From NCBI GenBank assembly GCA_964653685.1, contig CAZZHA010000008.1, positions 1 to 24,741 on the forward strand: a DNA stretch of 24,741 nucleotides. Direction: 5' to 3'. The notes under the pieces were generated by a model. It was given only the letters and a program-made list of their open reading frames with translations. It did no database searches and was not told the DNA's origin. The stretch comes from DATKWU01 sp964653685 (lineage in GTDB: Bacteria > Patescibacteriota > Microgenomatia > PFEM01 > JAHIFH01). Positions 7,210 through 14,389 of the stretch are shown here, in pieces. Made by a program: the position numbers and the translations under genes. Each line of letters begins with the position of its first letter. Position 1 is the first letter of the stretch.

Positions 7210-7238
7210 TTGACAAAATGATTTTTATCAGATAAACT
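7210..7238 (+). promoter_or_regulatory. Promoter of the Rrf2-iscS-iscU operon
   Basis: Perfect TTGACA (7210-7215), a 17-nt spacer, then TAAACT (7233-7238). The -10 box overlaps the left arm of the 25-bp dyad, as expected of a repressor-controlled promoter. Confidence 0.6.
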
Positions 7239-7259
7239 CCTACTTAGATAGTAGGAGTT
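7235..7259 (+). promoter_or_regulatory. 25-bp perfect inverted repeat, likely Rrf2/IscR-type operator
   Basis: AACTCCTACT (7235-7244) and AGTAGGAGTT (7250-7259) are perfect 10-bp arms around a 5-nt centre, TAGAT. The 25-bp size matches known IscR sites, and it overlaps the promoter -10 and start region of the Rrf2-family gene, so autoregulation is the natural reading. In RNA it would also fold as a hairpin containing AGGAG 13 nt before the ATG, so a leader-RNA role is the alternative. Confidence 0.7.
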
Positions 7260-7270
7260 GTTTATTAAAA

Positions 7271-7660
7271 ATGTTTGGTTTAACTAAGAAAACTGATTAT
7301 GGTTTGGAATTAATGATTGCCTTGGCCAAAAATTATGGTCAAGGTCCAATTGCTTTGCGTCAAATTGCTAAGCAAAAAAAATTGCCTTTTAAATATCTTG
7401 AACAGGTAATTGTGCCTTTGCGGGAAATTGGTTTGATTGAAGCCAAGCAAGGTAGAGGTGGCGGTTATTTTTTAAAGAAACAGCCTCAAGAGGTTTCTGT
7501 TGCCGAGATAGTCGAGATTTTAGAGGGACCGGTGGAAATTGGGGCTTGTTTTGGTTGTCCTAAGGCCATGATTTGTAGCCAAAAGGATGTTTGGACTGAA
7601 GTCGGTGACAAAGTAAGAGAAACAATTGAAGGCAAAACTTTAAAGGATTTAATTAAATGA
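7271..7660 (+). CDS. iscR: Rrf2-family [Fe-S] transcriptional regulator (IscR-like)
   Basis: The 129-residue protein has the Rrf2 winged helix: TKKTDYGLELMIALA at the N-terminus, IALRQIAKQKKLPFKYLEQVI as the recognition helix region, and the wing RGRGGGYFLKK-like stretch near residues 59-70. Three cysteines, Cys93, Cys96 and Cys102 (ACFGCPKAMIC), match the IscR cluster-binding cysteines in order, though with closer spacing at the first pair than the C-x5-C-x5-C of E. coli IscR. It probably senses Fe-S status and represses its own operon through the 25-bp dyad upstream. Its TGA overlaps the IscS ATG by 4 nt. The symbol is by similarity; another Rrf2 regulator of Fe-S genes (SufR- or CymR-like role) is possible. 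Confidence 0.88.
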   Translation: MFGLTKKTDYGLELMIALAKNYGQGPIALRQIAKQKKLPFKYLEQVIVPLREIGLIEAKQGRGGGYFLKKQPQEVSVAEIVEILEGPVEIGACFGCPKAMICSQKDVWTEVGDKVRETIEGKTLKDLIK

Positions 7661-8820
7661 GAAAAGTTTATCTTGATTACGCGGCGACGACACCGATTGA
7701 CTCTAGGGTTTTAAAGAGAATGCTTCCTTATTTTAAAGAAAAATTTGGCAATCCTTCTTCGGTTCACTCCTGGGGACGGGAGGCGAGAGAGGCAGTTGAA
7801 TCAGCTCGTAGTCAGGTAGCTCGGGTATTAGGTTGTCAAACTTCGGAAATCTTTTTTACGGGGGCAACAACAACCAGTGATAATCTAGCCATTCAAGGTG
7901 TCGCTCGAGCCGCGAAGAAAAGAGGTAAAGGCAATCAGATTATTACTTCGGCCATTGAACATCACGGCGTTTTGGACGTTTGTCGAGCTTTGGAAAAAGA
8001 AGGTTTCAAACTGCTAGTTATACCGGTTGATAAAAACGGCATAGTTAATCATCAGGATGTCGAAAAGGCCATCAACCAGAAAACTATTCTGATAACCATG
8101 ATGTATGCCAATAATGAAGTAGGGACGATTCAGCCAATTAAGGAAATTAGTCGTCTAGCCAGAAAAAAAAGTGTTCCTTTTCATACTGATGCGGCTGCGG
8201 TTGTTGATTATCTTAGTCTTAACGTGGAAAAGCTGGGAGTTGATTTAATGAGTTTTGGGGCTCATAAATTTGGTGGCCCTAAGGGTGTTGGTGTTTTATA
8301 TGTTAGAAAAGGAACCGAAATTGAACCAATTACTTTTGGCGGCCATCATGAAAAAGGTCTTTGGCCTGGGACTGAAGCCGTGCCTTTGATTGTTGGTTTA
8401 GCTGAGGCAATTAGAATTGCGGCTAAAGAAAAAAAACAGGCGATGAAGCAAGTTACTAAACTTAGAGATAGGTTGATTAAAGGGATTTTAACCAAAGTAC
8501 CCGGTTCTCAGTTAACCGGTCATCCCACTCAAAGATTACCTGATCTTGCTTCTTTTGTAATTGAAGGAGCTGAAGGCGAGGCCATGCTTTTGCAATTGTC
8601 AGATCAAGGCATTGCCGCTTCGTCCGGTTCAGCTTGCACTTCAGGTATTCTTGAGCCCTCGCATGTTTTAACAGCCATGGGTATTCCAGCTAAGGTGGCT
8701 CATGGTTCTTTACGTTTTTCTTTAGGTAAGGAGACGACTCAGGCGGAGATTGATTATGTGATTGAAATTTTGCCAATCATTGTTAAAAAATTAAGGAAAA
8801 TGGCACCCAAAGGAGTTTAA
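7657..8820 (+). CDS. iscS: Cysteine desulfurase (IscS/NifS)
   Basis: The 387-residue class V PLP enzyme takes sulfur from L-cysteine and passes it as persulfide to the scaffold. It opens with KVYLDYAATTPID. The PLP lysine is Lys204 in FGAHKFGGPKG and the catalytic cysteine is Cys327 in SSGSACTSG, close to E. coli IscS positions (206 and 328). SAIEHHG supplies the cofactor-stacking histidine, and NNEVGT and HTDAAA are also present. Length and motifs are complete. It sits between the regulator (4-nt overlap) and the scaffold gene (2-nt gap), so it is the sulfur donor of the local Fe-S assembly unit. Confidence 0.95.
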   Translation: MRKVYLDYAATTPIDSRVLKRMLPYFKEKFGNPSSVHSWGREAREAVESARSQVARVLGCQTSEIFFTGATTTSDNLAIQGVARAAKKRGKGNQIITSAIEHHGVLDVCRALEKEGFKLLVIPVDKNGIVNHQDVEKAINQKTILITMMYANNEVGTIQPIKEISRLARKKSVPFHTDAAAVVDYLSLNVEKLGVDLMSFGAHKFGGPKGVGVLYVRKGTEIEPITFGGHHEKGLWPGTEAVPLIVGLAEAIRIAAKEKKQAMKQVTKLRDRLIKGILTKVPGSQLTGHPTQRLPDLASFVIEGAEGEAMLLQLSDQGIAASSGSACTSGILEPSHVLTAMGIPAKVAHGSLRFSLGKETTQAEIDYVIEILPIIVKKLRKMAPKGV

Positions 8821-8822
8821 AA

Positions 8823-9230
8823 ATGGCTGGTTTTGATAATCTTTATCCCAGTCTTTATTCTGAAAAGGTGATGAAGCATATTCGTCATCCCCAGAATCTA
8901 GGAGAAATTAAAAATCCTGATGGTATGGGGACCGAGGGTAATCCGGTTTGTGGTGACGTCATGCGTTTGTTTATTAAGGTGGGGAAAAAGAAAAATAAGG
9001 AATATATTAAGGACATCAAATTTCAAACTTTAGGCTGTGGCGCCGCGATTGCTAGTTCAAGTATGTTAACCACCATGGTTAAGGGTAAAACTCTTGCTGA
9101 AGCCCAAAAGGTTACCAGGCAATCAATCGCTCAGGCATTAGGCGGTTTGCCTCCCTCAAAGATTCATTGTTCTGTTTTAGCCGCCGCCGCCTTAAAAAAA
9201 GCAATTAAGGATTACCAGCAGAAGAAGTAG
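8823..9230 (+). CDS. iscU: Fe-S cluster scaffold protein (IscU/NifU N-terminal type)
   Basis: The 135-residue protein carries the conserved ligands of the IscU scaffold: Cys43 and Asp45 in NPVCGDVM, Cys72 in TLGCGAAIASSS, and His115-Cys116 in KIHCSVLAA. It starts YSEKVMKHIRHPQNLG, as in IscU/NifU proteins. AAAGGAG precedes the ATG, a proper Shine-Dalgarno for an operon-internal gene. There is no HscA/HscB, ferredoxin or A-type carrier in the window, so this is a minimal ISC unit. Its 3' end overlaps the convergent capA-like gene by 26 nt. Confidence 0.93.
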   Translation: MAGFDNLYPSLYSEKVMKHIRHPQNLGEIKNPDGMGTEGNPVCGDVMRLFIKVGKKKNKEYIKDIKFQTLGCGAAIASSSMLTTMVKGKTLAEAQKVTRQSIAQALGGLPPSKIHCSVLAAAALKKAIKDYQQKK

Positions 9231-10182
9231 TTTCTTTTTCAATCAATTCTGGTTGAGAATAGTTTTGAATATAAATTTCCTTGAATTCGCTTTTAACCAA
9301 TTTGTCCTCTTGAAAAGTAAAAATCCCGATTAAGCCTGTTTTGGTGGCTTCAGACCAGGGTTGGTCAAAGACAAAATTGCCTAAGGAATAAACAATTTGG
9401 CCATCGTGGTAATCTTCTGTTTTTTGAATAACATGAGGGTGATGACCTAAGATTAAATTAGCCCCGGCGTCAATGATTTGATGAGCTAATTCGATTTGTT
9501 TTAAAGAAGGTTCTGGGGCATATTCGATCCCCCAATGGAAGGAAACAATTAGAATGGCTACTTTATCTTTTTCTTTGGCAACCTGCTTAATAATTTTATC
9601 TTTTTGGTAGCCTGAAGTCAGATCAAAACCTAAAAACCCGATTTTTGTTCCCCGAATTTCTTTGACAAGAAAATTATTTTCGGGTCCAAGAAAATCAATT
9701 TTATTGTCAGCTAGAAGATTTTGGGTCAAATTCAAACCTTCGTTGCCGTAGTTTCTAATATGATTGTTGTTCAAATTGGCAATATCGATTCCCGCTAAAA
9801 GTAAGCCTTCAGTTACTTTTGGATCAGCACAGAAAATCATTCCTTCATTAGTCGTTGGGCAATCAGAATAAAAAGGTGACTCCAGATTAATAAAACTTAA
9901 GTCAGCTGATTTGAGTAAAGAAGCGGTTTTTAAAAAAGGATAAGTGAAATCATTTAAAGAGCGCATCTTGGCATTAACGCTTCGGCCAAGCATCACGTCG
10001 CCAACAGCGATCAAAGTAATCACTTCTTCTTTTTCTTTTAAGAGAGAGCCAAAAAGAGATTGAGGCAAATTTTTTTCGGTTAATTCAATTTTGCTTGAAA
10101 AGAAACTAGAATCAAACGAAAGAAAGAAGAGAAAGATGATAATTAAAAACAAGATAAGGAAACCAATAAATTTTTCTTTCAT
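9205..10182 (-). CDS. CapA-family (PGA_cap) metallophosphatase-fold protein
   Basis: The 325-residue protein has an N-terminal membrane anchor (about residues 6-24) followed by a CapA/PgsA-type calcineurin-like domain. Motifs are LIAVGDVMLGRSVNAKM, NNNHIRNYGNEGL, SFHWGIEYAPEPS, ANLILGHHPHVIQ and YSLGNFVFDQ. The family is linked to poly-gamma-glutamate capsule anchoring or surface polymer metabolism, but most members, especially outside capsule operons, have no defined role. No capB or capC gene is in the window. The start ATG (10182) is 7 nt past a minus-strand TACAAT box, implying a leaderless mRNA. The 3' end overlaps iscU by 26 nt. Confidence 0.85.
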   Translation of the reverse strand: MKEKFIGFLILFLIIIFLFFLSFDSSFFSSKIELTEKNLPQSLFGSLLKEKEEVITLIAVGDVMLGRSVNAKMRSLNDFTYPFLKTASLLKSADLSFINLESPFYSDCPTTNEGMIFCADPKVTEGLLLAGIDIANLNNNHIRNYGNEGLNLTQNLLADNKIDFLGPENNFLVKEIRGTKIGFLGFDLTSGYQKDKIIKQVAKEKDKVAILIVSFHWGIEYAPEPSLKQIELAHQIIDAGANLILGHHPHVIQKTEDYHDGQIVYSLGNFVFDQPWSEATKTGLIGIFTFQEDKLVKSEFKEIYIQNYSQPELIEKETTSSAGNP

Positions 10183-10189
10183 TAAGAAT

Positions 10190-10199
10190 ATTGTACAAT
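10190..10199. promoter_or_regulatory. Overlapping divergent -10 boxes on a TTGTACAA palindrome
   Basis: ATTGTACAAT (10190-10199) is palindromic and supplies TACAAT on both strands: 10195-10190 for the capA-like gene (start about 10183, next to its ATG) and 10194-10199 for the small membrane gene (start about 10206). The -35 boxes are weak on both sides. RNA polymerase could occupy only one at a time. Confidence 0.45.
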
Positions 10200-10240
10200 G
10201 AAATAGAGAAAAACAATTTAAAGAGAGGGGGTGAAGAAAA

Positions 10241-10423
10241 ATGAAAATTAAGAAAAAAGACTGGAGGACTTTTTCTCAAGTTTTAATGGTTGGTTCAGCT
10301 CTTTCGGTCTTGGCCGCCACCTGGGGTTTTCTTTATCAGGACCTTATTTTAGCTTCAACCCAGTGGTTGTTGGTCGCCGCCGTTCTAGCGGCCTTTGGTC
10401 TTTACGCCCGAATCGAAGCTTGA
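10241..10423 (+). CDS. Small two-helix membrane protein, hypothetical
   Basis: The 60-residue protein has a basic N-terminus (MKIKKKDWRTF) and two membrane helices, about residues 13-31 and 36-55, in a helical hairpin. A strong Shine-Dalgarno (GAGGGGGTG, about 8-10 nt before the ATG) supports translation. It is one of few first genes here with a true leader. It precedes the glycolysis operon, but that operon has its own promoter at the 3' end of this gene. The function is unknown. Confidence 0.75.
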   Translation: MKIKKKDWRTFSQVLMVGSALSVLAATWGFLYQDLILASTQWLLVAAVLAAFGLYARIEA

Positions 10424-10448
10424 ATGGCAAGCATGAAGAAGTTATGAT
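10420..10448 (+). promoter_or_regulatory. Promoter of the glycolysis operon
   Basis: TTGAAT (10420-10425), a 17-nt spacer, then TATGAT (10443-10448). The predicted transcription start is about 10455, 3 nt before the TPI ATG. The -35 overlaps the last codons of the small membrane gene. Confidence 0.55.
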
Positions 10449-10457
10449 GGAAGAGAG

Positions 10458-11105
10458 ATGATATTCGTTAATTTTAAGACCTATCAAGAAGGCACAGGTA
10501 AAGAAGCCGTTAAGTTGGCTAAGATATGTCAGACGGTGGAAAAGAAAACTTCGGTTAAAGTTATTCCTCTTGTCCAGGTAGTTGATCTTTTTCCCTTATC
10601 AAGTCAAGGTTTTCCAGTTTGGTCCCAGCACCTTGATAATATTGGTTTCGGTCCCAATACTGGCCAGATTTTACCTCAAGCCATAGTGGCAGCTGGGGCT
10701 AAAGGCACTCTTTTAAATCATTCAGAATGCAAACTGCCTGTCGAAGTGGTCAAAGAGACAATTAGACGCTGTCGGGCTTTGAGATTAAAAGTTTTAGTTT
10801 GTACGGATAATCTCGAAGAAGCTCAGGCGATTCTCGAGGCCAGGCCAGATTTTCTAGCTTATGAACCGCCTGAATTTATTGGTAATCGGACAAATTCGGT
10901 TGCCTCAGTCAAACCTGAAGTGATTAAAGATTTCACTAAAGCAATCAAAGGAATCCCGGTTTTAGTGGGGGCGGGTATTCATTCACAACAAGATGTTAAA
11001 ACCGCTCTGGAACTAGGGGCTAAAGGGATTTTAGTGGCGACTGATGTTGTCTTAGCCAAGAAACCAGAAAAAGAATTACTCGATTTAGCCGGAGGTTTTA
11101 AATGA
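10458..11105 (+). CDS. tpiA: Triosephosphate isomerase, archaeal type
   Basis: The 215-residue enzyme interconverts dihydroxyacetone phosphate and glyceraldehyde 3-phosphate. It is short, like archaeal TPIs (about 220-230 residues, against about 250 in bacteria). It shares the archaeal signature NFKTYxE (Asn5, Lys7), GTLLNHSE (His88) and AYEPPEFIG (catalytic Glu136), with the phosphate-binding GAGI motif later. It is the first gene of a seven-gene operon and overlaps the next gene by 4 nt. GGAAGAGAG precedes the ATG and could act as a weak Shine-Dalgarno if transcription starts farther upstream. Confidence 0.93.
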   Translation: MIFVNFKTYQEGTGKEAVKLAKICQTVEKKTSVKVIPLVQVVDLFPLSSQGFPVWSQHLDNIGFGPNTGQILPQAIVAAGAKGTLLNHSECKLPVEVVKETIRRCRALRLKVLVCTDNLEEAQAILEARPDFLAYEPPEFIGNRTNSVASVKPEVIKDFTKAIKGIPVLVGAGIHSQQDVKTALELGAKGILVATDVVLAKKPEKELLDLAGGFK

Positions 11106-11662
11106 AAAAGCAATACAAAATTTGTGTTAGTGGTGGTGAATCAGGAAAAAATGCTGAAGGTGCTTATCCTTTAGCCCGGGTTGTTGGTCGAGAAATTGCT
11201 AAGAAAGGTCATGTTCTAGTGACCGGGGCGACTTCGGGAGTACCTTATGAAGCGGCTAAGGCGGCTAAAAAAGCGAGGGGGGATAATATTGGTTTTTCGC
11301 CGGCCGGAAGTGAAGCCGAACATAAAAAGAAATATCATCTACCGATGGACCCTCAAGTTTTTGATCACATTATTTATGCGGAATTTGGTTATACTGGCAG
11401 GAATCTTTTAATGGTTCGGAGCAGTGACGCCACGATTATTATTGATGGTCGAATTGGGACTCTGAATGAATTTACGGTCGCTTTTGAAGAAAACGAAATC
11501 GTGGGAGTATTAGAGGGCTCGGGAGGAGTGGCCGATGAGATTAGACGGATTCTTGAAGTAGCTAAAAAAGGCAAAAGAAAAGTAATTTTTGATCGAGATC
11601 CAGTGAAGTTAGTTGAAAAAGTAATTGCGCGAGTAAAAGAAGAAAAAGTCGAGAAAAAATGA
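11102..11662 (+). CDS. LOG/SLOG-fold protein (TIGR00725-like), possible nucleotide-processing enzyme
   Basis: The 186-residue Rossmann-like protein belongs to the DprA/LOG superfamily. It has an N-terminal ICVSGGESG, VLVTGATSGVPYEAAKAA, and the motif DGRIGTLNE (residues 115-123) at the place of PGGxGTxxE in LOG phosphoribohydrolases. GT and the final Glu are kept, but the first Gly-Gly is Gly-Arg. LOG enzymes split nucleoside 5'-monophosphates to base plus ribose 5-phosphate; other family members have no known activity. GGAGG precedes the ATG. It overlaps tpiA and pgk by 4 nt each, so it is made in step with glycolytic enzymes. Old 'lysine decarboxylase' labels for this fold should be avoided. 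Confidence 0.8.
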   Translation: MKKQYKICVSGGESGKNAEGAYPLARVVGREIAKKGHVLVTGATSGVPYEAAKAAKKARGDNIGFSPAGSEAEHKKKYHLPMDPQVFDHIIYAEFGYTGRNLLMVRSSDATIIIDGRIGTLNEFTVAFEENEIVGVLEGSGGVADEIRRILEVAKKGKRKVIFDRDPVKLVEKVIARVKEEKVEKK

Positions 11663-12708
11663 AACTGCCCAGCGTTAAAGACCTTAATCTAGTTGAGAAG
11701 ATAGTTCTCTTTCGAGCTGATTATGACGTTCCTTTAGGCCAAGATGGCCGAGTGGTTGATGCCACCCGGATTGAAGACTCCATTCCAACCCTTAAATACT
11801 TATTTTCTCAAAGAGCGAAAGTGATTGGTTTAGCCCATCTAGGTCGGCCTGAGGGTAAGGTGGTTAAAGGATTGAGTTTAAAACCAGTGGCTGAAAAATT
11901 AAGTCTTTTCTTAGACAAAGAGGTCCGTTTATCAACAGAAGTTCTAGGTGAGAAGACCAAAAGAGCTATTAAAGAACTTAAGCCTAAGGAAATTTTACTC
12001 TTGGAAAATTTACGTTTCGACTTAGGGGAAACGAGAAATGATAAAGGTTTTGCTAAAAAACTAGCTTCACTAGGAGAAGCTTATATTAATAATGCTTTTG
12101 CTGTTTCTCATCGTCGACACGCGTCAATCGTTAGTGTTCCTCGCTATTTACCCTCAGCCGCGGGTCTAGATTTAATTGGAGAGGTGGAAACTTTAACTAA
12201 AATTTTACAAAAGCCAAATCGGCCAGTGGTCGTTATTCTGGGTGGGGTTAAATACAGTAAAATTGAAGCGGCTAGGAAGATGATTGGTTGGGCTGATTCT
12301 ATTTTGGTTGGCGGAAAATTGGTTATTTATGATGGCTTCCCAAAATTGGTAAAAAAAGAAAAAGTTAGTGGCGAGTTGAAACGTGATGGTGAAGATATTA
12401 CCGAAGCTTCGATTAAAGCTTTTGAAAAAATAATTAGAAAGGCTGGAACAATTATTTGGAGTGGGCCAATGGGTGCTTTTGAAAAGGAAGAATATAATCA
12501 AGGGACGAGACGAATTGCTCAAGCAGTGGTTAAAAGCCGGGCTTATAAGGTGATTGGCGGTGGCGATACTGAGGCGGCTTTAACTCAGTTTGGTTTAGTA
12601 GACAAGATTGATTATATTTCTTCTGGAGGGGGCGCGATGTTGGAATTTTTAGCCGAAGGAACCTTGCTAGGAGTTGAAGCGATTAAAAAGGGGAGGCAAG
12701 GATGCTAA
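11659..12708 (+). CDS. pgk: Phosphoglycerate kinase
   Basis: It makes ATP and 3-phosphoglycerate from 1,3-bisphosphoglycerate and ADP. Family motifs run from N to C: FRADYDVPL, LAHLGRPEGK, LLENLRFDLGE, INNAFAVSHRRHAS (substrate-binding lobe), ILGGVKYSKIEAA, IWSGPMGAFE, GGGDTEAAL and SSGGGAMLEFLAEG (nucleotide lobe). At 349 residues it is some 40 or more residues shorter than typical bacterial PGKs. All visible motifs are in order, so it looks like a trimmed but working enzyme. It overlaps the LOG-fold gene by 4 nt and GAPDH by 7 nt. Confidence 0.95.
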   Translation: MKLPSVKDLNLVEKIVLFRADYDVPLGQDGRVVDATRIEDSIPTLKYLFSQRAKVIGLAHLGRPEGKVVKGLSLKPVAEKLSLFLDKEVRLSTEVLGEKTKRAIKELKPKEILLLENLRFDLGETRNDKGFAKKLASLGEAYINNAFAVSHRRHASIVSVPRYLPSAAGLDLIGEVETLTKILQKPNRPVVVILGGVKYSKIEAARKMIGWADSILVGGKLVIYDGFPKLVKKEKVSGELKRDGEDITEASIKAFEKIIRKAGTIIWSGPMGAFEKEEYNQGTRRIAQAVVKSRAYKVIGGGDTEAALTQFGLVDKIDYISSGGGAMLEFLAEGTLLGVEAIKKGRQGC

Positions 12709-13727
12709 GATTGGCGATTAATGGTTTTGGCCGGATTGGCCGGGTCACTTTTCGGGTCGCCAGGAACCATTATAAAAACAAGATTAAAATTGTGGCCATC
12801 AACACTTCGGGGAGTATGGATATCCGGGGTTGGGCTCATATGTTGAAATATGATTCGGTTTATGGCCAATTTAAAGAAAATTTTAAATTTGAAGCAAAAA
12901 ATAAAGGTGATGAAATTGGCGGCTTGATTTTTGGCAAAGAAAGAATTCCAATTCTAGCCCAAACAGATCCCGCTAAAATTCCTTGGGATAAGTATCGGGT
13001 TGACGTTGTTATTGAAGCCACTGGTATTTTTACTAAAGGTATTGATGCCAAAAAGCATATTCAAGCAGGCGCCCAAAAGGTGATCATTTCCGCTCCTTCG
13101 GAAGACACGCCCTCTTTTGTCGTTGGCGTTAATGAAGAAAAATATCGGGGTAGTGTGGTCAATAATGCCTCTTGTACAACTAATTGTGTTGCTCCCGTCA
13201 CCAAAATAATTTGGGAGAATTTGGGAATTGAAAAAGGGATGATGAGCACGATTCATGCTTATACGGCTAACCAGGAATTAGTTGACGGTTCAGGTAAAAG
13301 TCTACGGCGGGCAAGGGCGGCAGCACTTAATATTGTGCCTACAACCACCGGAGCGGCTCGAGCTACAGTTCGGGTCATTCCCGAGATATCTGGTCTTTTT
13401 GATGGTATGGCTTATCGAGTTCCAGTAGCCTGTGGTTCTATCGCTGATTTTGTTTTTTTAGTAACTAAGAGGACGACGATTGAGGAAGTGAACCAGATTT
13501 TTAAGAAGGCGGCTAAGGGTAAATATAAGGACATTGTCGAGGTAACAGAAGAACCTCTAGTTTCAACTGATATTCTTGGATCAACCGCTTCGGCCATTAT
13601 TGATCTTAATCTGACTCAGGTAGTGGATCATGATTTAGTTAAAATTGTCGCTTGGTATGACAATGAATGGGGTTATTGTTGTCGCTTACTTGATGAAGCT
13701 ATTTTGGTGGGAGGTAATAAAAAATGA
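12702..13727 (+). CDS. gap: Glyceraldehyde-3-phosphate dehydrogenase, type I
   Basis: The 341-residue enzyme oxidises glyceraldehyde 3-phosphate to 1,3-bisphosphoglycerate. It has NGFGRIGR at the N-terminus, catalytic Cys158 in NNASCTTNCVAP, the HAYT motif, RRARAAALNIVPTTTGAA and WYDNEWGYCCR. At the end of beta-strand 2, where NAD-specific enzymes have Asp (IND), the sequence is INTSGS, which may relax NAD over NADP preference (inference). GGGAGGCAAGG before the ATG is a good Shine-Dalgarno. It lies between pgk (7-nt overlap) and deoC (4-nt overlap). Confidence 0.96.
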   Translation: MLRLAINGFGRIGRVTFRVARNHYKNKIKIVAINTSGSMDIRGWAHMLKYDSVYGQFKENFKFEAKNKGDEIGGLIFGKERIPILAQTDPAKIPWDKYRVDVVIEATGIFTKGIDAKKHIQAGAQKVIISAPSEDTPSFVVGVNEEKYRGSVVNNASCTTNCVAPVTKIIWENLGIEKGMMSTIHAYTANQELVDGSGKSLRRARAAALNIVPTTTGAARATVRVIPEISGLFDGMAYRVPVACGSIADFVFLVTKRTTIEEVNQIFKKAAKGKYKDIVEVTEEPLVSTDILGSTASAIIDLNLTQVVDHDLVKIVAWYDNEWGYCCRLLDEAILVGGNKK

Positions 13728-14389
13728 GAAAAAAGGATTTGGCCTGGTGCCTTGATTTGGCTAACCATCATCCTGAGGCGACGCCGGCAACGATTAAAGC
13801 CCTTTGTCAAGCGGTCAAAAAATATCAACTTCATGCTGCTTTTGTTAATCCCTGCTATGTTTCTTTAGCCAAAGAGATAATGGTAGATGGTGTTGTGGGC
13901 ACGGTGATTGCTTTTCCTTTAGGTCAAGAAACCCAAAATATGAAAGTCTTGACAGCCATTGAGGCGGCTAAGAGGGGTGCTGACGAGCTTGATGTTTCGA
14001 TGAATGTCGGTTTGTTTAAGGCGGGTAAGGAGGATCAGGTCTTAGCCGAAATGGAAGCGGTGATTGCAGCCGCTAAAAATATTAAAGGCAATACTTTAAT
14101 AAAATTTATTATTGAGACCAGTTTATTGACCGAGAGTGAAATTAAAAAAGCGAGTGAGATCGTCTTTAAATCTGGAGCAGACTTTATTAAAACTAATTCA
14201 GGCTGGGGAGCAAGAGGCGCAAGTTTGGAGGATGTCGAGTTAATCAGAGGCGTAGTTGGGGAGAAAATAAAAATCAAGGTAGCTGGAGGAATCAATACTT
14301 ATAAACAGGCGGTTGCCTTTCTTAAAAAAGGAGCCGATCGAATTGGCACCTCTAAAGCAGTGGGGATTATTAAAGGAGCGAAAAAATGA
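13724..14389 (+). CDS. deoC: Deoxyribose-phosphate aldolase
   Basis: The 221-residue class I aldolase cleaves 2-deoxyribose 5-phosphate to glyceraldehyde 3-phosphate and acetaldehyde. The Schiff-base lysine is Lys156 in FIKTNSGW (usually FIKTSTGF). The second lysine is Lys185 in IKVAGGINT, and Asp90 lies in ELDVSMNVG. The usual N-terminal DHTxLKPxAT is altered to LDLANHHPEAT, so substrate contacts may differ. GGGAGG precedes the ATG. It directly feeds the GAPDH substrate pool and overlaps both neighbours by 4 nt. Confidence 0.92.
   Translation: MRKKDLAWCLDLANHHPEATPATIKALCQAVKKYQLHAAFVNPCYVSLAKEIMVDGVVGTVIAFPLGQETQNMKVLTAIEAAKRGADELDVSMNVGLFKAGKEDQVLAEMEAVIAAAKNIKGNTLIKFIIETSLLTESEIKKASEIVFKSGADFIKTNSGWGARGASLEDVELIRGVVGEKIKIKVAGGINTYKQAVAFLKKGADRIGTSKAVGIIKGAKK

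Noticed and set aside
6914..7216. 100-codon antisense frame over the pseudopilin gene
   Set aside because: Low-complexity Ile/Thr/Ser-rich translation caused by the Asp/Asn/Gly codons of the pilin on the other strand; no family resemblance.
7235..7262. The 25-bp dyad as a rho-independent terminator of the pseudopilin gene
   Set aside because: The following stretch (GTTTATTAAAA) is not a real T-run and the dyad overlaps a good promoter. An operator is the better reading, although partial termination is not excluded.
12954..13256. 100-codon open frame on the minus strand inside gap
   Set aside because: Lies wholly within the strongly supported GAPDH gene, with no promoter or Shine-Dalgarno. 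It is a codon-bias shadow, as are similar antisense frames inside pgk, iscU-neighbour and pilin genes.
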